A stretch of 64,000 bases of DNA from Polaribacter sp. (GTDB lineage Bacteria > Bacteroidota > Bacteroidia > Flavobacteriales > Flavobacteriaceae): positions 1-64,000 of the forward strand of contig DYMN01000011.1 in assembly GCA_020740485.1 (NCBI GenBank). The letters run 5' to 3'. The translations under genes and the position numbers were made by a program. Position 1 is the stretch's first letter. Every line of letters starts with the position of its first letter. The notes beneath the pieces were generated by a model, which did no database searches, had not been told where the DNA came from, and saw only the letters and a program-made list of their open reading frames with translations. Below, piece by piece: positions 22,501 to 31,634 of the stretch.

Positions 22501-23990
22501 ACAATGATGATACCCTTATGTATGGTAATGTGCCGGAACCTCAATTTATTCCGATACACGTTCAACTCAAAACATTAGAAAAAGTTCAAGCCATACCCGT
22601 TCAAAAACATCCTATAAGAACAGACGTAGAATTTAAGAAAGACCCGCAACCGGGTGCTGTGAAACTCAACAAGGTGTATCAAGCTCAAAACTTGCAGTTT
22701 CAAAAGGTAATTAACGATAAAAAATCAGCCCCTAAAAATTTATTAAATACGGTAAAATTCGACATAGCGGATGCTAAATTTAATTTCCTTAAAGTAGTGG
22801 ATTTACGTAAAGAGCCACTATTACATCAATTTGGAGATACCAAACATCGTTGGGTGGACTATCAATTGGTAGCAAGTTCACGTTACGAAGAATATTTCAG
22901 TAAAATTTTAAAGAAAAACCCAACTTTACCAACCATAAGAGAAAGTAAATGGTTCGAAAAAGTGAATATATTAAGTACTGCTCGCCCTATTTTACCTGAA
23001 ATAGATTATGTAATTCCTACTTTTGAATGGCACAAAACCGATAATGCAAATGTGATGATGCACCGAAGGATGGGTGGCGGCTTGAGAGTGTATCTAAAAC
23101 GTCCTTGGTACAGCACTGGAATTGACGAGATGCTGGCAGTAGTGATTCCGCCGAAACCAACTGGTAATTTCTTTCCGATGACAGGTGCTAATGTTTCGCC
23201 TTACAATGATTATTACACTCAATGGGCAATCGACCCGATATTGTATTCCGTGCAAACGGAAAAAGTATCACCGCAGCCGGAAGATTTCCGAATGAATCCG
23301 GTTATTGACGACCAATTGCAATATCCCGGCTTTGAAAATCGTAAAGCGCAAGTGGCTGCCTATCCGGTTTATTTTGATGAAGATAAGCAAATGTGGTACG
23401 CTGATATAGCCATCGACCCTAAACAAGTTTATTTCCCATTTGTGAAATTGGCAGTAGCGCGTTATCAACCTTTTTCAGTCAAGAAAGAGAATGATGACGT
23501 TTGTCTATCACCGGTGGTGATGAGTACCTTTGTTCAATTGGTTCCTGAGCGAAAATCTACAGTTCAAATATTGAATAATGATAAATCAAAACTTAAAATC
23601 AGTGTGGAAGGCACTGTATTTAACGAGCGATTTGCTAAATGGGGCAATAAATCATTTGTGAGAATTTCTTTTATAGATGCATTACTTTCTAAACCAATAG
23701 AAGGGATGATAGATGATGGAAAGAATCCTAAAAACTTGACAGAAGAAGGGGTGGAAATATACTTATCTCAGTCAAGGAATGTAAACAATAATAAGTATAG
23801 CATTCAACAAGAGTTCACGTTACCTAATGAGTATAAAACAAAACCTTATCAAATCGTTATAGAAGAATTTGAACGTGGTCCAATTAAAATGTCAGAGGAT
23901 AAAATTGATATTAAATATGCTGAAAGATTGGTGCAAGAAGAAGAGACCGACCGAATGATTTACGCTGATGTGTTTAATGTCGGGGATTAA
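19521..23990 (+). CDS. Giant (1489 aa) hypothetical protein, partner of upstream gene
   Basis: Uninterrupted 1489-aa ORF 137 nt downstream of the 1644-aa gene; internal segments such as LRFGKDYRIRVRAVDLAGN resemble beta-sandwich/Fn3-like folds. Confidence 0.7.
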   Translation: MSQELIFTTLPNQRVNIEGKEYLKLSVFCSIRLITTQSTTLKAFPDILNWPEIIATADYKFKFGTVEYDAQLLTDKLDPELFENLFHDQIRVNSFQQDNFTDKNVHTVPILHIKDFILKNYQQIAIDSPKNFVTADKFIDPLHFGSINRMKINELEINKINQNTTPKNIKLKTLVTKDINVDKKLKTDIRASKFVKFSPIMNPETDFAQLRQFHRVDQRMKPLKPIIIKKPEFEFHDILSITTNYPQIAKRLGLILDFIVPFDGAMPVANVVTLITNDMTFTLADTVVSAPPTAYQLTSKGFYIADKPNSIFKQGFVRINTPEFSVVQMDADGMALKTQQITETKTREIADFYKARAEVKFEHIGRAGAKKRKLTIKDVKKVAPPQEEGLPSMRSAGIAIVKNGMAEHVFKKFELAKMLQPKLLNLSLAMPLAPKANLELTHQKLKTVKTLTPLRQNKFEISRLAPIKVIYPAETLYSDDLTQGYRMDIAYEDLPEKWYSLHQRHNDYQWHDNQNNPNKIEIDETDEGFIELAMTENPDDPNDVFVSETLARWEGWSLSVSKPGFAINEAVDDPSPNKRDFVNKDKNMELKKYAFDPNLEFKMGSQSKIVPGTLPRLRFGKDYRIRVRAVDLAGNSVPLDFMPESKADTIRTNVRYMRYEPLASPIVLVGNDLRDGEFLENLVIRSNYNQTANEYENLNLDETDYPDYSQRYLLPPRNSQLMAETHSMFEKAMGNHPEVAKQIYKLITEREGLYKRPEKTVEKVYQPNEVEIIYLPDPMAAGVALFVAEGYEHSHTQAFSPRMFSFFSSEEMTPNQTNSVAIPEDWYNAKHLRIRLEEGEMNTAWNPTERIFTIFLPKGYRTKIKYSTFWREADFNNLSAVWQMIKEKNPSNLTDIENLVKSGQHWMISPPREFELVHAVQQPVEEPIIHKIIPDRDFGETVTDIHIKFKVHGESTDKVSIQAKWVEPIDDGISVEINEAQPGSNLLPDIPIEYNDDTLMYGNVPEPQFIPIHVQLKTLEKVQAIPVQKHPIRTDVEFKKDPQPGAVKLNKVYQAQNLQFQKVINDKKSAPKNLLNTVKFDIADAKFNFLKVVDLRKEPLLHQFGDTKHRWVDYQLVASSRYEEYFSKILKKNPTLPTIRESKWFEKVNILSTARPILPEIDYVIPTFEWHKTDNANVMMHRRMGGGLRVYLKRPWYSTGIDEMLAVVIPPKPTGNFFPMTGANVSPYNDYYTQWAIDPILYSVQTEKVSPQPEDFRMNPVIDDQLQYPGFENRKAQVAAYPVYFDEDKQMWYADIAIDPKQVYFPFVKLAVARYQPFSVKKENDDVCLSPVVMSTFVQLVPERKSTVQILNNDKSKLKISVEGTVFNERFAKWGNKSFVRISFIDALLSKPIEGMIDDGKNPKNLTEEGVEIYLSQSRNVNNNKYSIQQEFTLPNEYKTKPYQIVIEEFERGPIKMSEDKIDIKYAERLVQEEETDRMIYADVFNVGD

Positions 23991-24011
23991 TCCTTTTTTC
24001 CTGGAAAATAA

Positions 24012-24043
24012 AAAAGTCGTTCAGATTGCTCCGAACGACTTTT
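24012..24043. terminator. Bidirectional intrinsic terminator
   Basis: AAAAGTCGTTC-N10-GAACGACTTTT perfect 11-bp stem between convergent genes ending at 23990 (+) and 24081 (-). Confidence 0.8.
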
Positions 24044-24080
24044 AAGTTTGTTTGGTAACCATCCAAACAAAATTAACCAA

Positions 24081-25289
24081 CTAAAACCTAAGATTTAATC
24101 CGCTGTATAAGCCTAACGAATAAGGTGTATACAGACTATTTTCACTGTTGAGTGTATGGGTTTGTACTTTAAACATCGGAATCAAATTGAAGTTTACATT
24201 TTTATAAACTTTGTATTCTAATTCTACACCGAAATTTCCTGAAAAGTTTAGAGAATTGAATTTATTTTCTACTCCCGGTTCCTCAAAAATACCGGAAGAA
24301 GTTTCGATATATAATTCATTTTTATTTAAAAGTAAGGTGCTGAAACCGCCAATTAAATTCACGCCGAAATTTCCTTCATTGTTTAATCTGTACTTCGCCT
24401 CTAATGGTATTTCAACATATCCGTAGATTTGGGTAATTTTATCTTCCGTATCTGTTTTATCGGTTACAGATTTCAAACTTTGAACATCCATTGCTTTGGA
24501 TTTTGACATTTGCAACATGGTATTATCATCCAATTGTGCTATATCATTATCATTATAGGCAAAATCAACTCTGTGAACTCCAGATTGTAGTGAAAAACGT
24601 TTACTTAGTTGGTAGGCAAATTGAACACCATACGATACAGAAACTTTTCCTTTTTGTGTTTCTTGATTCTCAACAATTTCTTCTTCATCCAAGTTGCTTT
24701 GAAATCCACTTAAAAAAATGGGCGCAGCAATAGTGCTGATACTCCAGCGGTTGATATTCTGTGTTTTTGTTTTATGATTTTCTGATTGGAAGTAATTATC
24801 GTTTGTTTCTTCAATAAAAAATACCGGTAATTCATTGGTGGCTATCCAAAAAGGTTCTTTGGTGTCGTCATAAACTAATTCGTCCAAAGTTTTTGTCAAT
24901 TTGAAACGAACTTTATTTTGCTTGATTGGATGGTCAAGAGTTTTGGGCTTTTTACTAACAGGTTGTTGCGACGTAACGTTTTTCTCTATAACATCTGTTT
25001 TATTGTCTAAAACCGACGGAATAATTTCTGGTTCATCAATAGTAACATCATTATCAAATAGAGTAGGTATGATATTTATTTTATGATCTGACAATGGGTT
25101 GTTTAATGTAAACAACAACAATAATCCTACAGCGATACCACTCAACCATGTCCAATAAGGACGCTGACTTTTAAATGAAGTAAGATTGATTTTTTGATCA
25201 ATACTTTTCCATACTTTTTCAGGTGGATTTACTTCAAAATCTCTGAATTTTTCTTGAAACAATCTGTTTATGTCTTTGCTTTCTTTCAT
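24081..25289 (-). CDS. Membrane-anchored, anti-sigma-like / outer-membrane beta-barrel-like protein following sigma factor
   Basis: MKESKDINRLFQEKFRDFEVNPPEKVWKSID, one TM segment (YWTWLSGIAVGLLLLFTL), beta-barrel-like C-terminus; 2 nt after the sigma gene. Confidence 0.6.
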   Translation of the reverse strand: MKESKDINRLFQEKFRDFEVNPPEKVWKSIDQKINLTSFKSQRPYWTWLSGIAVGLLLLFTLNNPLSDHKINIIPTLFDNDVTIDEPEIIPSVLDNKTDVIEKNVTSQQPVSKKPKTLDHPIKQNKVRFKLTKTLDELVYDDTKEPFWIATNELPVFFIEETNDNYFQSENHKTKTQNINRWSISTIAAPIFLSGFQSNLDEEEIVENQETQKGKVSVSYGVQFAYQLSKRFSLQSGVHRVDFAYNDNDIAQLDDNTMLQMSKSKAMDVQSLKSVTDKTDTEDKITQIYGYVEIPLEAKYRLNNEGNFGVNLIGGFSTLLLNKNELYIETSSGIFEEPGVENKFNSLNFSGNFGVELEYKVYKNVNFNLIPMFKVQTHTLNSENSLYTPYSLGLYSGLNLRF

Positions 25290-25291
25290 TT

Positions 25292-25876
25292 TTACCTTAC
25301 TGCTTTATATGTTAGGGTATCTTGATTTTTACGTTCTAGTTTTTGTTTTAATATAACTCTGGCTCTGCTCAAATTTGATTTTGAGGTACCTTCACTTATC
25401 CTTAGTTCTTTTGCAATTTCCTTGTGCGAATACCCATCTAAAACATACATATTAAAAACCAATCTGTATTGGTTGGGCAATGCTTGAATGAGTTTTAACA
25501 ACTCATCCATTGAAATCGCTTCTTCGTCTATCTCTACTTCTACAACCGGTTCGTCCACTTCATCATATACTACATTCAAAGTGGTCTTGTCCCGATATTT
25601 TTGCAATGCAGTATTAATGATAATCCGCTTCATCCACCCTTCAAAAGAACCCGCATTTTTAAATTGTTTGATTTTATCGAATATTTGAATAAAACCATCT
25701 TGCAAGTTGTCTTCAGCTTCTTCCTTATTTCTAGAATATTTCAAACAAAGCGCAAACATCTTGCCGGCAAATAGCCGATAAAGCTGCTCTTGTGCTGCGG
25801 GTTTCCTATTAGCACATTCTTGTATGAGTTGATCTAAACTCACAGAGAAATGGGTTTTAGTGGTTGGTTCTTGCAA
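25292..25876 (-). CDS. ECF RNA polymerase sigma factor (sigma-70 family)
   Basis: Sigma region 2 (EEAEDNLQDGFIQIFDKIKQFKNAGSFEGWMKRIIINTALQKYR) and region 4 (YSHKEIAKELRISEGTSKSNLSRARVILKQKL). Confidence 0.93.
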   Translation of the reverse strand: MQEPTTKTHFSVSLDQLIQECANRKPAAQEQLYRLFAGKMFALCLKYSRNKEEAEDNLQDGFIQIFDKIKQFKNAGSFEGWMKRIIINTALQKYRDKTTLNVVYDEVDEPVVEVEIDEEAISMDELLKLIQALPNQYRLVFNMYVLDGYSHKEIAKELRISEGTSKSNLSRARVILKQKLERKNQDTLTYKAVR

Positions 25877-25993
25877 GAGATGTATTCTTTTTGATTATTG
25901 TAGAATACAAATTTCTAAATTATTTTCTTCCCGACAACATTTGGGACATGTCTTTTGTCCTAATTTTGTATGTATTAGATAAAAAAATAAGAT

Positions 25994-26023
25994 TTTGGTT
26001 GCGTCGGTTTTTGAATATCTTTG
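25994..26023 (+). promoter_or_regulatory. Bacteroidota-type promoter for LuxE-like gene
   Basis: TTTG (25994-25997) - N18 - TATCTTTG (26016-26023), matching the established TTTG/TAnnTTTG consensus; ATG at 26030. Confidence 0.55.
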
Positions 26024-26029
26024 TGCCAA

Positions 26030-27007
26030 ATGATAAATCTTGATATTATACAATCTTATTCCGGTCAATCTTTTGAAAAAAAAGCATTGGAAATTTTTCG
26101 TTTTCAAGCAAAAAACACGTTGGTTTACAGAGAATATTTAGATAAAATAAATTGTGATATTTCCGGTGTAAATCACCTTACAAAAATTCCTTTTCTACCG
26201 ATCTCTTTTTTTAAAACGCATCAAATAATCAATCAAAACTCTGATTATCAATTGATATTTAAAAGCAGTGGTACCACCAATATTGGCAGAAGTCAACATT
26301 TTATTGCAAGACCCGAACTCTATGAAATGAGTTTTTTAAGCGGATTTAAACATTTTTTTGGTAATCCTCAAGATTACGTTATCTTAGCACTGCTTCCATC
26401 CTATATGGAACAACAACATTCCTCGTTAGTTTACATGGTGAATCTTTTAATCAAAGAATCCAACCATTCAAAAAGTGGCTTTTATTTGCATAATTATGAA
26501 GAATTAATTCAAAATTTGGAACTATTAGATGCTTCCGGAAAAAAAGTAATGCTCTTTGGGGTTTCTTATGCTTTGTTGGATGTGGTTGAAAGAAAAAAAT
26601 TAAAGTTAAAAAATACTATTATAATGGAAACCGGTGGCATGAAGGGTCGCCGTAAGGAAATGATTAAAAGTGAGCTACACCTCGTGCTAAAAACCGGATT
26701 TGGAACAGATAAAATCTATTCCGAATACGGAATGACTGAACTATTGAGTCAGGCGTATTCATTGGGAGATGAGCTCTTTTATCCCGCTCCTTGGATGAAA
26801 ATACTCATCCGTGAAGTAGAAGACCCTTTTCAAATTTTACCTAATGGCAAATCAGGTGGTATCAATGTAATAGACTTTGCCAACTATTATTCCTGTAGTT
26901 TTATTGAAACGCAAGACTTAGGCAAGACTTTTGCTAATGGTTCTTTTGAAATCTTAGGTCGTTTTGATCATTCTGATATTCGGGGCTGTAATTTGATGGT
27001 AGAATAA
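26030..27007 (+). CDS. LuxE/PaaK-like acyl-protein synthetase family protein
   Basis: FKSSGTTNIGRSQH, GVSYALLDVV, METGGMKGRRKEM, SEYGMTELLSQAY; ATG at 26030 preferred over the listed TTG at 26021. Confidence 0.8.
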   Translation: MINLDIIQSYSGQSFEKKALEIFRFQAKNTLVYREYLDKINCDISGVNHLTKIPFLPISFFKTHQIINQNSDYQLIFKSSGTTNIGRSQHFIARPELYEMSFLSGFKHFFGNPQDYVILALLPSYMEQQHSSLVYMVNLLIKESNHSKSGFYLHNYEELIQNLELLDASGKKVMLFGVSYALLDVVERKKLKLKNTIIMETGGMKGRRKEMIKSELHLVLKTGFGTDKIYSEYGMTELLSQAYSLGDELFYPAPWMKILIREVEDPFQILPNGKSGGINVIDFANYYSCSFIETQDLGKTFANGSFEILGRFDHSDIRGCNLMVE

Positions 27008-27074
27008 CGTATATTTTCACATTTTATTTAGAAAAATTTTTTCTTAATTCGCTTTATTTTATTTTAATATAATT

Positions 27075-28937
27075 ATGTATAACAAATTTAGTATTTCGTT
27101 GCTGTTTTGGCTAATATACACAACAAATTTAATGGGTCAAAACCAAGATTATCAACCGGTTTTTTCAACTTATTGGCAACAAAAAGCTGATTATTTCATG
27201 GACATTGAAGTAGACGTTAAAAATTATCAATTTAAAGGAAATCAAAAAATAATCTACACCAATAATTCTCTCGATGTGCTCAAAAATGTGTATTATCATT
27301 TGTATTTCAATGCCTTTCAGCCGGGTTCGGAAATGGATATGCGTTTGCAAAACATCATAGACCCCGACAGTAGAATGGTCGAAAACAGCGGAACGGAGCA
27401 AAACCCTAAAAACGAGAGTAGAATAGCCAAACTAAAATCGAATGAAATAGGATTTATAAAAATTAGTAAGCTCACTCAAAATGGTATTCCACTCGATTTT
27501 AAAGTAGAAGGAACTGTGTTGGAAGTGAATTTAGTACAGCCCATTGCTTCAGGTCAACAGGCTGTTTTTGAAATGGAATTCGCAGCGCAAATCCCGCTTC
27601 AAATTCGCAGAAACGGTAGAAACAACAAAGAAGGAATCGAACTATCTATGGCACAATGGTATCCTAAAATGGCGGAATATGACCACTATGGTTGGCATAC
27701 TGATCCCTATATTATGCGTGAGTTTTACGGCGTTTGGGGCGATTTTGACGTAAAAATCACCATTGATAAAGAGTACACTTTAGGTGGCACCGGTTATCTG
27801 CAAAATCCGCAAGAAATAGGCCACGGATACGAAAGTCAAAATTTACCTTTAAACTTACCTAAAACAGATAAACTTACTTGGCATTTTAAAGCCCCCAATG
27901 TTCACGATTTTACTTGGGCTGCCGATAAAGACTATTTGCACGATATATTGCAAACCCAAGCCGGGATTACGATGCATTTTCTCTACCAAAAAGGGGAACA
28001 GAATGAAAAAAATTGGGAAAAAATGCAGCCCATGGCGGTAAAAACCATGGAATTTTACAACCAACTATTGGGGAAATATCCCTACAAACAATATTCTATC
28101 ATTCAAGGAGGTGACGGCGGGATGGAATACGGTATGTGCACCTTGGTCAACGGAAGTAAAAGTTTTGACGGACTTATGGGTACTGTAATACATGAAATGG
28201 CACATTCGTGGTTTCAATTTGCGCTGGCTACCAATGAGGCAGAACATCCTTGGATGGACGAAGGGTTTACTTCCTTCGTTGAAACCTTGGCAAATCAAGC
28301 GGTTTTAAACAAATTTACAAGCGGTTTTCCTTTTGATGACAACTATCAAGGCTATTTTTATATGGCTAAATCAGGCGTGGAAGAACCTTTGACTACTCAC
28401 GCTGACCACTATGCCACTAATAGTTCCTATGGAATTAACGCTTACTACAAGGGAAGTGTGTTTTTATCCCAATTGTCTTATATTATCGGCTGGGATAATT
28501 TAGAAAAAACCTTAAAGGAATATTACAGTCTTTGGGGTGGAAAACATCCTACTCCCGAAGATTTTATTCGCGTAGCCGAACAAGTGTCAGGGTTACATTT
28601 GGGTTGGTATCTCAATGAGTTTGTTGAAACCACTCACACGGTTGATTATGGAATACATTGGGTTGACAATAAAAGCATAACACTTAAAAGAGTAGGAACT
28701 ATGCCGATGCCTATTGAACTCAAAGTGGTTTATGAGGATAATTCTGTAGAAAATTTTTACATTCCACTCAATGTGATGAGAGAAAATAAAGATATTAAAG
28801 CTACCCTATTACCGGATTGGAACTGGGCAACGCCGACCTATACAGTGCAAACAAGGAAAAAAGTTAAACAGGTTGAAATTGACCCTTCGCAATATATGGC
28901 TGATGTAGATAGAAGCAATAATGTTATGAAAAACTGA
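27075..28937 (+). CDS. M1-family zinc metallopeptidase
   Basis: GGMEYGM substrate motif and HEMAHSWFQ...WMDEGF zinc motif (HExxH...E). Confidence 0.92.
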   Translation: MYNKFSISLLFWLIYTTNLMGQNQDYQPVFSTYWQQKADYFMDIEVDVKNYQFKGNQKIIYTNNSLDVLKNVYYHLYFNAFQPGSEMDMRLQNIIDPDSRMVENSGTEQNPKNESRIAKLKSNEIGFIKISKLTQNGIPLDFKVEGTVLEVNLVQPIASGQQAVFEMEFAAQIPLQIRRNGRNNKEGIELSMAQWYPKMAEYDHYGWHTDPYIMREFYGVWGDFDVKITIDKEYTLGGTGYLQNPQEIGHGYESQNLPLNLPKTDKLTWHFKAPNVHDFTWAADKDYLHDILQTQAGITMHFLYQKGEQNEKNWEKMQPMAVKTMEFYNQLLGKYPYKQYSIIQGGDGGMEYGMCTLVNGSKSFDGLMGTVIHEMAHSWFQFALATNEAEHPWMDEGFTSFVETLANQAVLNKFTSGFPFDDNYQGYFYMAKSGVEEPLTTHADHYATNSSYGINAYYKGSVFLSQLSYIIGWDNLEKTLKEYYSLWGGKHPTPEDFIRVAEQVSGLHLGWYLNEFVETTHTVDYGIHWVDNKSITLKRVGTMPMPIELKVVYEDNSVENFYIPLNVMRENKDIKATLLPDWNWATPTYTVQTRKKVKQVEIDPSQYMADVDRSNNVMKN

Positions 28938-28938
28938 T

Positions 28939-30762
28939 TTAATTAAACCATTTTTGGAACATACCTTTCTTTTGCTCAGATGATTTGAAAATTTCAATAT
29001 CTAAATCAGAAAAATATTTGATGATATCTTCTTTTTTTACATCTAGCATATTAATGAGCCATTCATCGTAGGTTTGTTTTGTTTCAGCTAAATGATTTAC
29101 TAAATTGTTATAAGCTGTATTGATGCCTTGATTATCTTCTATCTCTTTAAGATTTGTATAAAATTTCTGGAAATTAATGGCGGAAATTTTCGGAATAGCT
29201 TTCCCAAATGATTGATAGCCTATTACTTCTTGTTCAGAATTTCTTATTGGTGTGATATGATTCATCACCCAATAATATTTTCCATCTTTAGTGGTATTTT
29301 TAACTATTGTATTAAAGCTATTACCCAATAACAATTGATCCCATAAAAACTTAAATAAGGTTTTTGGCATATCAGGATGTCTTAAGATGTTATGATTCTC
29401 TCCAATCACAAAATCCTCATCGTATCCGGTTACATCATAAAAACTGGCATTAGCAAATTCAATATTTCCTTTTAAATTGGTTCTGGATTTAATGGTAATA
29501 GAAGGATCTAATTGAAATTCTATATTTAGAAATTCTTGTTGGTTGGGCTTTTCAATTTCTATGCTAACGGGTTTTGTTTCGGGAACACTTGCATTAGCAT
29601 TTCTTAGATTGGCTTTCATATCAGTTCTGCTATTGACCAAACCTTCAAAATATTGATTGAGCGTAGCTTCGTTGGTGCCTAACACTTTTAAAATAAAATG
29701 ATCATAGGTCAATTTATTATCGGCTAAAAAGCCTATAAAATAATTTTCTGAGGCTTCTATGTTTTTTTTCTTTTCAATAGATGATAATACTTGATAATAA
29801 CTTTCTATTCTCTCTACTGCTTTTGGTGGTGCGGCTTTTCTATATGAAACATAAGCTTCTATTTCGTTGTTTGCATTATAAATGGGTTCAATTCTAGCTA
29901 AAACCCAATAATAACTACCACTTTTTGTTAGGTTTTTCACAATGGCAAACAAACCCTCTCCCTTTTTGAGTTTGTCCCACATAAGTTTAAAAACCACTCC
30001 GGGCATGTCGGGATGCCTGATGATATTATGTGGATGCCCCATTAATTCATCAATAGTATATTCGGAAATTTTGATGAAATAATCATTAGAATATTGAATA
30101 ATCCCTTTCAAATCCGTTCTAGACATGACCAATTGGGAAGGATCAACTTTTATTTCAATGTTGTTCGGTATTGGTCTTTTCGATTGATTTGACTTAACAT
30201 TTGCATTAAGGGGGTCAACCTCCTCAAAATAGTTAACTAACTCTTCTTTGGAGAAGTTTAAAATGTTCAAAAGGAAGTTTTCATAATTCAGTTTTTTTTC
30301 TTCTAATAATCCTATAAAGTATTTTTCAGAAACTTCAACAGGGTTTATTGTTTCAATTTCTACAAGCTCTTTATAATAAGGTTCTATTTTGGCATGTGCT
30401 TGATTAGGAACTGCTTTACGATGAGAGAAGTAGGAATCAATTTTTCCATTTGAATCAAATCTAGGTTCAACCTTAGCTAAAACCCAATAGTGATTTCCTG
30501 ATTTTGTTAAATTTTTTACTAATGCATAAACAGTATCTCCATTTTTTATGGTATCCCAAAGAAGTTTAAAAACCACTTTAGGCATATCAGGATGTCGGAT
30601 TATATTATGGGGTTTGCCCATTAATTCAGCTTTTGAATAGCCACAAATTCTTACAAAATACTCATTAGCATATTCTATGATTCCTTTCAAATCTGTTTTC
30701 GACATTATAATTTTGCCGGGTTCTAATGCAATTTCTATGTCTGTAGGTATAGGATGCGTCAT
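28939..30762 (-). CDS. Protein with three tandem PAS domains, each followed by a helical segment
   Basis: Three copies of KTDLKGIIEYAN..F..I.GY...ELMG.PHNIIRHPDMP..(V)FK..W...K.G......VKN.TK.G.YYWV; no kinase, GGDEF or MCP domain visible. Confidence 0.85.
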   Translation of the reverse strand: MTHPIPTDIEIALEPGKIIMSKTDLKGIIEYANEYFVRICGYSKAELMGKPHNIIRHPDMPKVVFKLLWDTIKNGDTVYALVKNLTKSGNHYWVLAKVEPRFDSNGKIDSYFSHRKAVPNQAHAKIEPYYKELVEIETINPVEVSEKYFIGLLEEKKLNYENFLLNILNFSKEELVNYFEEVDPLNANVKSNQSKRPIPNNIEIKVDPSQLVMSRTDLKGIIQYSNDYFIKISEYTIDELMGHPHNIIRHPDMPGVVFKLMWDKLKKGEGLFAIVKNLTKSGSYYWVLARIEPIYNANNEIEAYVSYRKAAPPKAVERIESYYQVLSSIEKKKNIEASENYFIGFLADNKLTYDHFILKVLGTNEATLNQYFEGLVNSRTDMKANLRNANASVPETKPVSIEIEKPNQQEFLNIEFQLDPSITIKSRTNLKGNIEFANASFYDVTGYDEDFVIGENHNILRHPDMPKTLFKFLWDQLLLGNSFNTIVKNTTKDGKYYWVMNHITPIRNSEQEVIGYQSFGKAIPKISAINFQKFYTNLKEIEDNQGINTAYNNLVNHLAETKQTYDEWLINMLDVKKEDIIKYFSDLDIEIFKSSEQKKGMFQKWFN

Positions 30763-30781
30763 TATTTTAATTTATAAAGCT

Positions 30782-31525
30782 TTAAGAAAACATGCGTCCA
30801 AATAGTCCTTTTTTCTTTTCTTCCGGAGAATTGATTTGTACTTCAGGTTTAGAATTGTCAAAATAGTTTTTCAAAGCATTCTCATTTACATTGAGTAAAT
30901 TATAATTATACTCGTTAAATGTCATTTTTTTGTCTTCCAACATGCCGTGAAGATAATTGACCGCTGTATTCATTCCTTGGCGTGCCTCAATATTCCTTAA
31001 AGTGTAGTATAATTTTTCAATTTCAAATATTGCATTTCGTGGAGCCGCTTTTCTTTTGGCATAATAAGACACCAAATTTCCTTCTTCGTCATATTTGAAT
31101 TCAAAATTAGTTAAGACCCAATAATATCTACCATCTTTTGACAAATTTTTAACAAATGCATGAATATTCTCTCCTTTTTTGAGACTTTCCCACATTAATT
31201 TAAATATGGTTTTGGGCATATCAGGATGTCTAACTATATTGTGAGGCTGTCCCATTAATTCGAACTCTTCATAACCGGAAATTTCAATAAAATAGTCGTT
31301 AGCATATTCAATGATCCCCTTAGAATCCGTTTTTGAAAGGATGGTTTTGTTAGGGTCAAGATTAATCTCTTTGTCCATGGGCAATGGTCTGTTACTGTTT
31401 TTGATAGGATCTACTTCTAATGACAATTCATCTGTTCTTTCTTCATAAGAATTAACATCAAATTGTGAGATAAGACCCTTCATCAAATCAGAAGATGAAT
31501 TATCTGTTTTTAAAAAACTATTCAT
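30782..31525 (-). CDS. Single PAS-domain protein, paralogous to the adjacent triple-PAS protein
   Basis: KTDSKGIIEYANDYFIEISGYEEFELMGQPHNIVRHPDMPKTIFKLMW...YYWVLTNFE plus the same downstream helical segment. Confidence 0.85.
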   Translation of the reverse strand: MNSFLKTDNSSSDLMKGLISQFDVNSYEERTDELSLEVDPIKNSNRPLPMDKEINLDPNKTILSKTDSKGIIEYANDYFIEISGYEEFELMGQPHNIVRHPDMPKTIFKLMWESLKKGENIHAFVKNLSKDGRYYWVLTNFEFKYDEEGNLVSYYAKRKAAPRNAIFEIEKLYYTLRNIEARQGMNTAVNYLHGMLEDKKMTFNEYNYNLLNVNENALKNYFDNSKPEVQINSPEEKKKGLFGRMFS

Positions 31526-31634
31526 TTCAGTTTCTTTTTGGGTTAAAAGCTAGTATTTTTTAGGGGAAAAATCTGGGCAAAGGTAATTTGAATTTTATAT
31601 TTTCATAAGATTTAGAAAAAAATTTTTGTAGAAT

